Assembly (NCBI GenBank): GCA_009192285.1
Contig: WBVU01000004.1
Span: forward strand, 3,432,001-3,496,000
Origin: Morchella semilibera
Lineage: Eukaryota > Ascomycota > Pezizomycetes > Pezizales > Morchellaceae
DNA length: 64,000 nt
Direction: 5' to 3'
Shown here: positions 24,301 to 36,235 of the stretch, piece after piece
Numbering within the stretch: the stretch's first letter is position 1
Layout of the letters: every line of letters starts with the position of its first letter
Notes under the pieces: generated by a model
Database searches by the model: none
Seen by the model: only the letters and a program-made list of their open reading frames with translations
What the model was told of the DNA's origin: nothing
Position numbers and translations under genes: made by a program

Positions 24301-25745
24301 TTGCACTTCCACTTTTGTGTCAAAAAAACATCAAGTGATTGATTCCCCCGTGTCAAAAGCTAGTGCCGGCTTTAAAATCCACGAATGAAGTGCACATATC
24401 TTACCATAATTGCGCTCAATGAGCTCGCCCATAATTAAATGTGACGAGACAGAAGAGTGACACGATAGCTGTAACTATCCTGTGCCATGCTCACGTGGCG
24501 GCAGTTCTTACTGGGGTATGGGTGCACCATACGTTGCCTAAACGATATGCCTCGATTCCACTGCCGAATCAACCCCCAGAAGAATTTGTTCGAATCTGAC
24601 CGATCACCACTGGGCATAGACATACCCCACAGCGGTATATACCGATGCCTATAGCATTGCCTTCTTCGATATTCGCACTTGCCAAGCTTCCCAACATATG
24701 GAGCAGATTTCAAACACTCGAATATATCAGATGTCCATAACACCTTTGAACTATCAGATATGATGAGAATCCGTGAGAAGCTACTCAACACATACGTGTC
24801 CTGTAAAGGAAAGAATTAAGAACCTATAGAAGTTCTAAGCCTAAAAAGTCTAAGCCTTTGGAGATCCTGATCACTTACCTTCTAATCTGTCTAGTCCAAG
24901 AATCTACGTGGATCACATTTCCTGAGTAAAACATTCATTTGGTCAGCGAATACAAAATCAAGATTATAGCTTGATGGTGATTAATGATCCTGTTATCAAG
25001 GATAGTGGTGTATTAATTAAGCCCAATAAGACTTCCCCTATAACAGCCATCAGAATTAAGTTAGCACTGATACGAGACTGAAGATCCTAGCACCAGCTAC
25101 TCGCCAAATTTTTAAGTCTGTTGATTTTTTAGGTGCGGTTGCCACACAGAATATCAACAGACTTTAGGAATTGGTGAGTACAAGGCTTGATGTCACAACC
25201 TTGTCTAAATTTAATAAGAGGCGTCGAGTATCTATTTGTTCCGCAACCATGCCGTGCCAAATTTGAGCCCGAATCCGAAGTACTCAAAGCACCAACAGGC
25301 GACTTTGCGATCTGAAGCTTGCACGCCCTCTCGACCAAGGACTCGGGATTCTCAAGTGAACGAGGTTAGACAAATGGGAGATGAATTACCCCATTCAATT
25401 AGTAGCTGCAGGTAAAATTGGTTTTTCTGTTGTTGCCCGTTAATACTTCAAGACGGCCGGTCAGGTAAATCTATACATATATCTACATCCTTCTTAAGAT
25501 CGCCTGGCCTTGTGCTGAGAGGAGGCACAATTTTTCAAACTTGGCCAATAATTTACACCGTTTTCTCAGGGCTCTCTGCCAGCACATGCATCGATTACGT
25601 TTAAGAGATTACATTCCTGGAGGATGAGTGGAATGGATCTCCCGCTCCCCCGGATAAGATAGACAGCTTGGTAGTCGATTGCATTGTGCCTTATCACTTG
25701 GTAGGAATCAGAAAGAATCCAAGAATTGATAGACCAGTTCGACGA

Positions 25746-25746
<1 letters not shown>

Positions 25747-25795
<49 letters not shown>
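25747..25795 (+). repeat. AC dinucleotide microsatellite
   Basis: About 24 AC units in an uninterrupted run. Confidence 0.95.
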
Positions 25796-25798
<3 letters not shown>

Positions 25799-27255
25799 GA
25801 GTGTACCCGTTAAGTGTCAATTTCGGCTTTCACAAGGCCGTTGATATTCCAAAAACCAGATGTGTTTGTAATCTGATTCCGGTAAACTATTGAACTGAGC
25901 ACTGGAATAGGCTCCAAGTCCATGTTGACGCGTATCCTTTGGTTGGTCAATTTAACCGATTCGAGATAATACACCACATTGTTTTGCAGCTGTGAGACTG
26001 GACTTGCTATCAATTTGGGGTAGCTATTGTGCATGTAAGACAGCGGTGCATAACGCAGTGGTGTCTAAGACACGGACCCCATGCCCTAAATCGATGATTT
26101 TCTCGAGTAAGTTATAAGTTATAAGGATCAGATTAATTTAGTAGAAACTTGGCAAGCTAGTAGCAATTGGTTCAGATGGAGTTGAAAGGGCACCATTGGT
26201 TACCTATAAAAGGCGTTTAAGCAAAACGCTTCAAACATATCTAGGTTACTTATTAGTTCTTACTTGGAAATTTTTAAAACCATTATTCACTTATAAGTAG
26301 TACGTACTGGTTATGGTAATAAATACCGTATTAATAGAGTTCAGCCAAAATATTATATAAGCAAGGAGGCAGGTGGCAGGCTGCCTATCATTGGGTGAGT
26401 AGGGCAGCTGTGTACTCTAGCAGATTCATGATCATAGTACATGAGAGTTATACCTAAGCCAGATCAATATGCACGTATTCGTTACTCCAGCGGGCATTGA
26501 GGACCGATTGTCCAATTTTACTGACTCGGATATAAGTTCAGTGAATAGCAGGCCGCTTCCAGGATCAACATAATGATTGGCGTCAAGGTCCCATTACCAT
26601 GGCATTGGGCCTTTTGGTTTCTATGCCTAAATGTGGTTGAAATAACTCGTGGTTATTGGCCGTTACGCGGGAGCCTTAGGCCATTCGAATCCTGAAGAGT
26701 CTGACAGCTCATGTCCCTGTTATTAAAGCTCGGGATGATACCCTTTTGTAGATAGCTCGATCGAGCGGTAGTATACCTACTTTCTGTTGGTAGACATAGT
26801 TACCTTTTTTTTATTGCCTCTTCTATATGGGTTTATCCGCATGACGTCTAGATCATGTTTTAATAAAACAGCTGGTATTTGGGACACATTGGGGAGGTCC
26901 TTAGCTGAGGAAGTTTCCGTGAGAAATTGTCTTTGAACATAGGTTATTTTTAAATTTTTGCCGGATTGTGTTGGAAGTTTAGAGGAGTCACCCATAGAAT
27001 AAAGTGGGATTGACCCTCGACGGGGTAATTGAGCTTGAATCAGATTCAATAGAAAGGAGCTCCAATGACCTTGTGGTTAATCGGTTACGGACCTTTCTTT
27101 AGTCAATAAACTCCCTATAAGTCTATCAAGAATATTTCCCCTGTACTATGCTCCAGGTGCATGATTCGATTAGAGATCCTAGTATTATATATATTTAGAC
27201 CGTTGGTGGGTCGATCGATAATGAGCATTATATCGCCGTGGTTAATAGAGTATTG

Positions 27256-27352
27256 CTCGGGTCAGGCAAGAAGAACCTTTTTTTTTTGGTAGCAACCAAT
27301 TTGACCCCTGCTAGCGCGTTTTTATATTCAGGTTCTTCTTGCTTGACCCAAG
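27256..27352. repeat. Foldback element with 23-bp arms
   Basis: Left arm 27256-27278 (CTCGGGTCAGGCAAGAAGAA) and right arm 27330-27352 are reverse complements with two mismatches around a 51-bp loop containing a T-rich run. Confidence 0.85.
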
Positions 27353-28754
27353 TATATTGGGCTTGTCGATGAGGTGTACGCATGTAATACCTCTCTGAAA
27401 CACCAGTCTCGGCCAAGCGTAAACATGCGCATATATTCTTCTGGACGCCGGTGAGATCGACTCACCATGGTAACGATCCAAGCTGCCTGTCTCAAATGAT
27501 TTTGATCGGATAATTTTACTGGCTGTGAATCTATTGACTATTGAGCTCCCCGAATTTAACCCGTTTCACTAACCCCGGAATTGTTATTTTATCTTCTGCT
27601 TTACAGGACGGTTAGTAAGGGCAGCGTACGTACTAAGTATGTAGTATTCTCAATTAGATGGACGTTGTATTGTTTGTATTACTAAGCAGAATTAAGGTTT
27701 AAAGACATTGGAGAAATGGGCCAGGCATTAGCATCATTTGCACCTGGTTGGTGATAACGTAAACATGCTGCATAAGAAGCTTCTTTATAGGTCCATAAGC
27801 TGCAGGGGCTAGGGGATAAATTATGAATCAAGAATTCTACTCCATGGTGGCAGCGCAGGTGTAAGACATGCATGTTTCCTCGACAGCGACTCAAAGGGCC
27901 ACTCTTCGATGGTCCAATGATTGTAACGGTTAATTTCTTGGCAACTGTAACGCGTTAACACCAACTCAAAACAATCGACGTTCACCAACGATCACTCGTG
28001 CTTATGCATCGTGTGAGCGAGCTTCAAAGTACATTGCATCTCGACATCTCAGGGTCAACTTTATAAAGCCATCATGTCCAGGGTATTATCCGATAAACGG
28101 TTAAAGGCGCTATAGGTACATACTTATCATCCATGTGGATCATAGGGGGCCGCACGGGCAAGGCACTGGCCAGCTCACCGCCGCCTCTCCCGGGAACGGG
28201 AAGGGATGCATAAACTAGACGAACCTGTCACGAACGGGATGCTTTGCATTTTAGTTGGATTATTTATCGCAATTTGGCCTGCGTCTACTTATCTAGAGTC
28301 AGTATTCCCCACCACAACCACAACCACAACCAAAAGGCTGGTCTTCCGTCAAAGTCGCACTATAATAGCATTATTACTTTAATTCTTTATGTTCGTTGAT
28401 TACTTACATACGTTTCCATAGATTTTTCTTGGTCAACAAAGGACGGACATCACCTTTTTGAGGGCATATCCGGTGCCGAGTGTTCGATGTGGCTTTTCTT
28501 CACCTCGGCTTGTCCTTTGGCGTTCGTCCCAACCTGAGCGGCATGGCATGGGTGGGGAAGCATACATAAGCACGTGCGCAGACTGAAGGGGAGGCCGTTA
28601 AAACACTACTACCTGAAATCGATTCGTGGAAATGAATCCAGCCAATGATATTAGTTGTTGACATTCAGCTAAAGAGGATTTCCCCTTGTGCGTGAAGGAA
28701 AGGACTGCAATAGAGGAGCTTGACTGTTTCTTTCAATCCTAAAGGGAGAAAAGC

Positions 28755-28780
28755 AAAAAAAAAAAAAAAAAAAAAAAAAA
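28755..28780 (+). repeat. A26 homopolymer
   Basis: An uninterrupted run of 26 A, preceded by purine-rich sequence. A retroposed poly-A tail is possible, but no retroelement coding sequence is recognisable upstream. Confidence 0.85.
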
Positions 28781-30453
28781 GCCAACCAATCGGGGCATGT
28801 GGCAATGTGAGACAATAGCAATGGAATTATTGATACTCCTTACTGCGGGGGTAGGCCACCATATCAGCAATCGGGATAGGTTACCTGGGCGAAGACGCAG
28901 TCGATTTCAGAACAATCTAGCTCAGCCCTCTGCTCAAGAGTACGTCTGCAGATAATTATTTCTGCATGCTTGTTATGAGTAAAAGGCCTACTACCTATCT
29001 TTGATATTATCGATGAGGACAAGATGTGTGTGAAAATATACAATTGCTTCAAATGGTTTCGGGCGCTATTGGTTGGACCCTCGGGTAATCTTTCGTTGAT
29101 GCCTTGTGCTGTTTTGATCCTATTTTCTTTCGGACTTCACTCCTTGTCTAAGAGTCTAGTGAAAGGAATTGATGCACCCTGTTGTGTACCCGGGGGAGGG
29201 GGGGTGGTTCGGCTCCAACATTTACATAATCCAGAAATTAACACTCTAATATCAAAACTGAGATTCCGGGACGCTCAGACCGCCAAATTTTTTTTCAAAA
29301 GCGGGTTGTGGTTGTAGATTTTTGATTTCTCCAAATTTCATCTTGACAGCCATTGCATATATGGATACGCCATACATAAGTTATTTAATTACATCCATGA
29401 CTATTTCAGTAAATGCCCGAATTTTTTAAAAGGTCACAATTTTTCAGGTATTTCTGCCCTTCTCTGATTAAAGGCTCCTGATGAAACCCAGCTTGAAAAT
29501 CGAACGGCATGCAGTCCAACTCATATTTGGGCCTCAAACCATGCAAATGTCAGATTAAATCGAAAAACCGCACTGTCGCTACCAAAAACAGACTTGATCG
29601 GCCAATCGAATAAAAAAAAAAGACCAATTCGTTGCAACGCCCTGATTGTACCGCGTAGAAGCTCCGTACGATAACTATAATTAGCTAAACCGTTTAAAGA
29701 CAATATGGCTTTCAGCGGCTTCCGTCAATTCGACTAATAGTTGCGATTGAGAATTGGTTTTTATGGGACCACGCGCTCAAGTCCAGCCTGGCGAGGGAAC
29801 CGGCGAGTAGTTGCAGTTGCCCAAGTGCTGATGATATGGAAGTGCGGACAGGACCAAACCTGCAATTTGTAGTAGTATGTGTGTAGATTATATGATGTAG
29901 GGTATATATCTCATTTGGCATTATATCGATAGTAGAATACTGACGCACAAGGACAACCCTTACGTAACTATAGGCTGTAGAGTGCAACAGGTACTTTTCC
30001 TGTTAGAATATGGGGGTATCACAATAGGACTTCATGATCACTAGCATCCCCCCACCCTCCTGAAGCCATCGGTCATTAATGCTCTAGCCCCAAACGTTCA
30101 TACGGCAATGTAAATGCCTTTCCCGGTCCGGGAAGGTACATATCAATAGTTCTAGCCATTATGTTTATGCTGGAGTGTGATGTTTGTAAGTTTCTGCTAA
30201 CCGCATCCCACACAGATTACATGTAGTGGCCACGACACCCTCCCAAGAAAGTGGCGCCCCACCCCCCGAAGTTCGCAGGTCTAGGGCCAAAGCGTCTTTA
30301 CTTAAGAAATGACGTCTATATTTGAGGCACTGCAAACGAGCAGTGTAGTACAGACAACACCTAAGATAAGGTACTCTGGACTCCCAGCCTTTACACAGCA
30401 CACCATTTACATTTTCTTTTTGGGGGTTTGGGTTTAAAAGGTTAAAATTCGAG

Positions 30454-32973
30454 ATGGAACCCGCCTCTAATATCCCTGACGTGGAAGCTGGTGACCACCA
30501 TCTTCATCATCCTCAGCACCAGCAGCAGCTTCAGCATCACCAACAGCAGCAACGGCAACAACGGCAGCAACAGCAGCAACAGCAGCAAGACCAACAGAAC
30601 TCCGTCATGGTGCCTCGGGTTCAACTTAAGGAGGAGGAGGATCAAGGAAACTCACCATCCCTTCACTCCATTCAACCTGTTGCTCGTAAACGTCGATGTG
30701 TGTCCAGTGCGTGTATTCCCTGCCGGAAAAGGAAATCAAAGGTATGAAATGATTTTGATTGAGAGGGGAAATGTCTATATGCATCTACCTTGGTAGTACC
30801 TACAATGAGCAAACATGTCTAACATCAACTTGCTGGAAACAGTGTGATGGCGTCTCGCCAGCATGCTCTACATGTACTGCGGTTTACCGTACAGAATGCA
30901 TCTACGATTACGAGGGAGACCACCGTCGAAAAGGAGCGTTAAAGCGAGATCTAGCAGAACTGAGTAAGGAGCATCATGATCTAGATACAATTATTAAAAC
31001 CATTCGTTCTGCTTCAGAGTCGGACGTGGGAGACCTTGTTAATCATCTACGGGAACACGGTAATTTTTACGGATATTATAATCGGTATGCCAGATGGCCC
31101 AACAGCAATTTCATTGGAAATCGACTTGGGTCAAGTGATGGACAACTTTCGTGTGTGTGGGAGTGGAGTGGGATATAACAGAACGTCTATGAATGATGTG
31201 GAAACCGATCACAGGGAGTTGAATGGTCAAACTAGTTCGTACCTTTGGACCCGTGCAACTACAGATGTCAACTTCATATCTGATCTTCTTGTGAGTTGAG
31301 CGACTAATTCAATTCTTCAAACACGGTTTGGAATTATGCTGATAATAACCTATTCGCATAGTCCCTGTATTTCGCTTGGAACCACCCTTATTATGTTCTC
31401 TTTTCTAAATCCTGCTTTTTGACCGACATGAAAAAGGGACGAACAAAATATTGCAGTTCTCTTCTTGTCAATGCTATTCTCGCATTGGCATGCCATTTCT
31501 CGAATCACCCGAAGGCTCGGTCAGACCCGAACAATCCGAATAGTGCTGGAGATCACTTCTTCAAAGAAGCCAAGCAAATCTTGGCATCTGAAGGGGATTC
31601 TCCGTGTTTGACATCCGTTCAAGCGCTGGCGCTTATGTCGCTTCACGAAGCAGGATGTGGTCGGGATTCGAGCGGATGGATGTACTCGGGTCGAGCGTTT
31701 AGGATGGGCCTAGATCTTGGATTTAATCTACCGTTGGATAGTCTAGGGGGGTTGTCTCCAACTGAAATTGAAGTCCGCAAGATAACCTTCTGGGGCTGTT
31801 TCACTATTGACAAGTATACACCAAATACAACTTCATGGGGGATAAGGTCTAAGCTAACACTTAACTAGGATGTGGTCATCATACTTGGGAAAGATTCCGC
31901 AACTTCCATCATCCATTGTCGGTGTCGCTAAACCGGGAACTCTTGGTCCCCTAGATCGTGAGATGTGGGAGCCTTATGGTAGCCCTAGTCGAGGCATCAC
32001 CGGATTGGCACAAGCGTGTCGCATACAGACAGTAGCATCTCGGTTCTGCGAAGTTTCAGAGATTCTTGGGGATATCTTGTCCATGTTTTTTTCCCCGCGG
32101 GAGCGTGTCACATATATCAAACTCAACACTCTATGTTCTCGGCTGAAGAAATGGCACGGGGCGCTCCCAGCGGATATGAGCGCAAAAGGCGATGCTTTGC
32201 CATCAGTTCTGGGACTTCAGTAAGTGATGAGTTTCTTTCCTTTTGTAGTATGTTGTAGTATGAAAGATATTGCAAACTAGGCAGCTAGCTAACATAATCA
32301 AAGCATTTATTATCATGCTACCCTGCTACTTCTTTTACGCCCTTTCGTTAATACGAACATCTCAGTAACTGGCATGTTGCCTCAAGAGATTTGTCTCCAG
32401 GCAGCAAACGATATCATAATCCTCACCGATCAGTACAGAAAATCTTATGGCCTGCGTCACACTGTCATACATATTCCACAAATTCTTTTTACGGCTTCTA
32501 CAATTCTACTCATGAATTTTCCCCCGGCGGATTTTCGCGATCTTTCTTTGAATTCCCACCAAATAGCAAGTCCTGCTCTCACCCACTCTATGAAGGATCT
32601 GCAAGAGCTTTCTGAGACCTGGCACTGGTGTCATCTTGCTTTACGACACCTTGGGCATGAAGGCGAAAAACGGGGAATTGATTTAGGACTACATTGGGAC
32701 ATACACCCACAACATATTCCTAGGCCTTTACATACCCAGAGTCGGAACACGGGCAATGGACATTTGATTCCTCAAGAGCACTATTTTTCGCCGAATCCCC
32801 AGAATCCTCAGAACCCGCAGAACCCCCAGCACCCCCCAAATCCCCAGAATCCCGCGCAACTCAACGGTCAGTGGATCAACGATGACGAGGAGGATGTGTC
32901 AGGTTTTGTCAATTCGTTGATTAGCTTTCCTCCTACCATGGATGACTGGGGTTGTCTTGGCAACAATTCGTAA
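30454..32973 (+). CDS. Zn2Cys6 transcription factor, NirA/NIT4-like (5 exons, one frame break)
   Basis: Exons: 30454-30741, 30843-31290, 31362-31813, 31869-32219, 32304-32973. The corrected product is about 735 aa. A Gln/His-rich N-terminal tract (about residues 17-50) is followed by RRCVSSACIPCRKRKSKC. The zinc cluster is then completed by CDG-V-SPAC-STC and TEC across an intron placed exactly before the third cysteine. DHRRKG follows, as in NirA/NIT4-type regulators. The middle domain resembles the fungal-specific regulatory domain (FAWNHPYY, ALALMSLHEAG, GWMYSGRAFRMGLDLGF, FWGCFTIDKMWSSYLG, LLLLLRPF). The C-terminus has Pro-Gln-Asn repeats and ends WGCLGNNS. All introns splice in phase. 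The only fault is one extra base near a T5 run at 31064-31068, which separates LREHGNF from TDIIIGMPDG. Expected role: a nuclear DNA-binding activator. The targets are unknown and the nitrate link is only by family. Confidence 0.85.
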
Positions 32974-33727
32974 AGCCAGCACTATAGTAACCCAAGAATA
33001 GGTGATCATTATTTCCGTTGATCATAACAGGAGGGTTTCAAAACCATGGATAGAGGTTTTCCGTCTGATTTACATCCCATCACTCTGTAAATATCTTTTC
33101 TATTCTTTTCGGTGGTGGTGTAATGAGGTGTTTTTTTATTTTTTTGTTTCCTGATGAATCGGGATGTGTGCGTACAAATTTCTTTGTAAATATACTAGTC
33201 GACTGCATTTCCTGCGGGAACAAGCTTCCATGGATTTGTTGACGTCACAATAGTCCATCACGTAAACTGGGGCGGAATTTCTCGCGGGTGCTTTGTTGAT
33301 TTTTATGACGGCGGTGGATTTTTTTTTTCCCTATTCCACACTGCTGCACTCCCTTGGTTCTCCTTTCATGGCTGTACATTTAGTCAAATAAACATTTTCC
33401 TGCAAGTATTTAGACCGTAGTTGGTGTTACAAATGTTCTTTTCACATCATACATCTATGGGTTAGAATGCATGCTATACATGTGTTGCGGAGTTATATAC
33501 ATGTAGTTGCCTGTAAGGATCAGCTCGACCACCCCAATGCCAAAGATTCAATCGCACCTCGATGCCTCATTCCAGAGCTCCAAATGCGGTCATATGGTAA
33601 TATCACTCACTACAATGCTGAGCACGGGGCGGATTACACGTACATTGTTTAATTAAATGATTGGTGCTATCCGATATCCATATTAATTAATGCATGTATA
33701 TATAGTTTCCGGTAGAATTATTACGAG

Positions 33728-33840
33728 AGTGGGTTTTCCGTGACCCGATAGTCTCATTGGCCCTTGAAGGGGTTTCTATGGAGACAGAATCTATAGCGCC
33801 TTGATTGATGGCAGTACTCTTGCTAAGTCGCAATCCTTCT
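33728..33840 (-). repeat. Short dispersed repeat, copy 1 (inverted)
   Basis: Read on the minus strand, this matches the element at 34208-34294, sharing CTTCAAGGGCCAATG, TATCGGGTCACGG and CCCACT. It has extra sequence before ACTCTTGCT. Confidence 0.65.
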
Positions 33841-34207
33841 CGGCAATTAATATGTACTTGATCTTTTCAGTGCCCTTTTGGTTTGCAGAAACTGGACTAC
33901 GGAGTTTAATGACGAATACCGAAGAGTACTGTACCAGTACCATAGTGATCCCCACCCCCCAATTTTGGTGCTATATGTGATCATTATTAAGCTAGAGGGG
34001 GACGGCGCGGTATCGATATCGATATACTTAGCTGTTGCATGAATCTCATGAGTTCTACCTTTCTTAATTCCTCGTGTTCGAGGCCTTGTAATATCGATCC
34101 GCTGTCTCTGGGGTGGAACGATCGAAATATACCGAGTCTCGATGTAGAATCGGGAAGACCTTTACTCTCTGGTAGAATTAACATAATGAGAAAACCAGCG
34201 CTAAATG

Positions 34208-34294
34208 AGTGGGTCTCTTGGTCCTCGCGTACAGCAAGAGTTGATCCTTCAAGGGCCAATGGGGGCCATCGGGTACGGGTCACGGAGACCCACT
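34208..34294 (+). repeat. Short dispersed repeat, copy 2, with terminal inverted repeats
   Basis: An 87-bp element bounded by AGTGGGTCTC and its inverse GAGACCCACT. Internal blocks (TCCTTCAAGGGCCAATG, ATCGGGTACGGGTCACGG) are shared with the copies at 33728 and 35683. It looks like a minimal MITE. Confidence 0.75.
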
Positions 34295-35682
34295 TTCTCA
34301 ATAATTATACTGGGGACCGTAGATTCTAGCTAGTTCGTCTCGGAGGCTATAAGAGCTTTCTCCATCAATAATTCTTCAATAGTAGTACCCGAACGTCTTA
34401 GTCATAAGAACCTGCACCTAGCCTGTCATGTAGTCGGCCTCCTACATGCCTACATACATGTGTTTGTGCGAGTGATAATCCGTGATTTGAAGGCTCGGTC
34501 GAGGTTTTAATATTCTACAAAATAATTTTATCCTTCCGCTTCAATCCTCATCTATGTGCTACTTGTTTTCTACTACGCACGTTTTCATATTTTGTGGCTG
34601 ATCCAGGCCCCGAATTACACTAAAGACGATCGCGAGTCTAGCTAGCTAGTCTACCACCCACGAAAGCTATGGGGTCATATATTTCATTGCCGAATACAGC
34701 AATGCTGACTCACTAATCCGGCGCGCATAGACAATATTGGAAAAGCTGCAAATATTTCGTCATCGATCTGATCACTGTAAAAACACTTTCCTGTTGCGGC
34801 CGCGCTACGGTTATTGGTGGCTGTTTAGGGAGTTAGGGTCTTAATCCACAGAGATAACGCTAACGAGAACCAGAGGGCGACAGGATTCGGGCCGTTAGAC
34901 TGTTCCTGTGCAGGCCCGTTGCATCTGGCCGGTCCACTGAAAGAGGGATGCATTGCCCTCCAGCATTCGCCTTAATTCATTTAATAACGTTCTGGATTTT
35001 GCTTTCTTTTTTTCTTCTTCTGTAATTGCAAGGTCGATCAATGATCTAAGTCAACGTCACTTCTATACTGTACGAATTGACTGCCTAAAACCTAAAGGGT
35101 GGCGGGGTAAGCAGAATTACCTCCTTCTTTAACAGGATGGAAATTTTCAGTTTTTCGAGAATTAGATAGCTCGTTTGCAGCGTTCCAACGATCTTAACCC
35201 AATTCCCGTCTAACAAATTAGGGGTTGGTGATGTATGAATGAGGAGATTTACGATACCTACATGTAATCGAATGAGGCTAAGTAGTAGTTGGGTTAGCCA
35301 GTGATTAAACCTTCCTGGTACGCTATACTCAAGGCTTACTTCTGAATACGCCACTTGGGCCATGTGGCGAAAGACAGAGTTATGGTCTGGCTCGGGGGGG
35401 TCAGGTATGTTTTTGACCGTGTTTCGGAGTAGGCATGCATATGGGTTGGATTAGTGCATTCGGGAAGTTTAGATGCGCTCCTCTTTTCCTTTTGAGAGAT
35501 GGTTGGGGGGGGGGAGGTTGCAGCGTCTCTGGCGTATCGAGCGCGTAAAAGAGGGGTTTATCCTGTTCTATAAACGACATAGTTTATTCTCGGACTACAT
35601 GTATGCTATTGTTGTGGCCGCTAACAGGTGTTGGGTGAGATATCGCTAGCTAGGGGGCATGAAGGCGAAAATTAGCGCCCTA

Positions 35683-35766
35683 GGGTGGGTTTCTTGGCCC
35701 CGCGCTTAGGGCAAGAATTCCTTCAAGGGCTAATGGAGCTATCGAGTTAATTACGGAAGACCCGGC
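35683..35766 (+). repeat. Short dispersed repeat, copy 3
   Basis: Colinear with 34208-34294 (GGGTGGGTTTCTTGG, GGCAAGAATTCCTTCAAGGGC, ACGGAAGACCC) but more diverged, with mostly transition-type differences. Confidence 0.65.
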
Positions 35767-36037
35767 CTGTAGCTGTAATTGACCATCACTTTGTCACGGA
35801 AAGTAATCATGAGAGGCATACGTACATACGTATGCCATAAGAAAGCTTTCGACATGTATATAATTCCTTGCCAAGCAAGTCCATACATGTAATTTGACCG
35901 GAGGGGGGGGGTATGGCTTGGGTCAAAATGTATCTAAAAGACATACACCTTTCCAAGGCCTAGGCCGACCACCAGTTGCCGGGGGACCGGGCGTTACTCC
36001 GGTGCCTTTACTTCGACAAGATTACTATGGTAGGATG

Positions 36038-36235
36038 TACCTACAGTGGCGGACACAGGACCGACCATCAACCTATCCTTCACCCACTGACTTTCAACAC
36101 CACAATACCTGTCCAGGAAAAAAGTGTTGCCTACCCTCAACAGTCCTACAGAACGGATCTCGAAATAAACCGGAGGTCACTTCCCCGTAGCTCTAGAACA
36201 ACATAACTGATTTGAGTGTCCGCCGCTGTACATAC
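36038..36235. repeat. Foldback element with CAGTGGCGGACAC ends
   Basis: TACAGTGGCGGACAC on the left (about 36042-36056) faces GTGTCCGCCGCTGTA on the right (about 36216-36230), about 190 bp apart. CAGTGGCGG-type ends recall hAT-superfamily termini, but I see no 8-bp target duplication, so the class is uncertain. Confidence 0.7.

Larger units (their letters stand above)
18891..30453. other. Long gene-poor interval with foldback repeats
   Basis: I support no intact gene over 11.5 kb. Contents are listed separately: foldback elements at 20233-20584, 21247-21349 and 27256-27352, an AC microsatellite at 25747-25795, and an A26 tract at 28755-28780. Minus-strand fragments between 24435 and 26110 look weakly protein-like but are broken and unrecognised. 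TACATGTA occurs at 20097, 21644, 23114 and 30218, with a 7-kb gap between the last two. Confidence 0.5.

Noticed and set aside
30480-30600. CAG-rich stretch as a stand-alone microsatellite
   Set aside because: It lies in frame in exon 1 of the Zn2Cys6 gene and encodes its Gln/His tract.
14230-32973. A secondary-metabolite cluster made of the P450 and the Zn2Cys6 factor
   Set aside because: No backbone enzyme is present, the genes are 14 kb apart with decayed DNA between, and both carry frame breaks.
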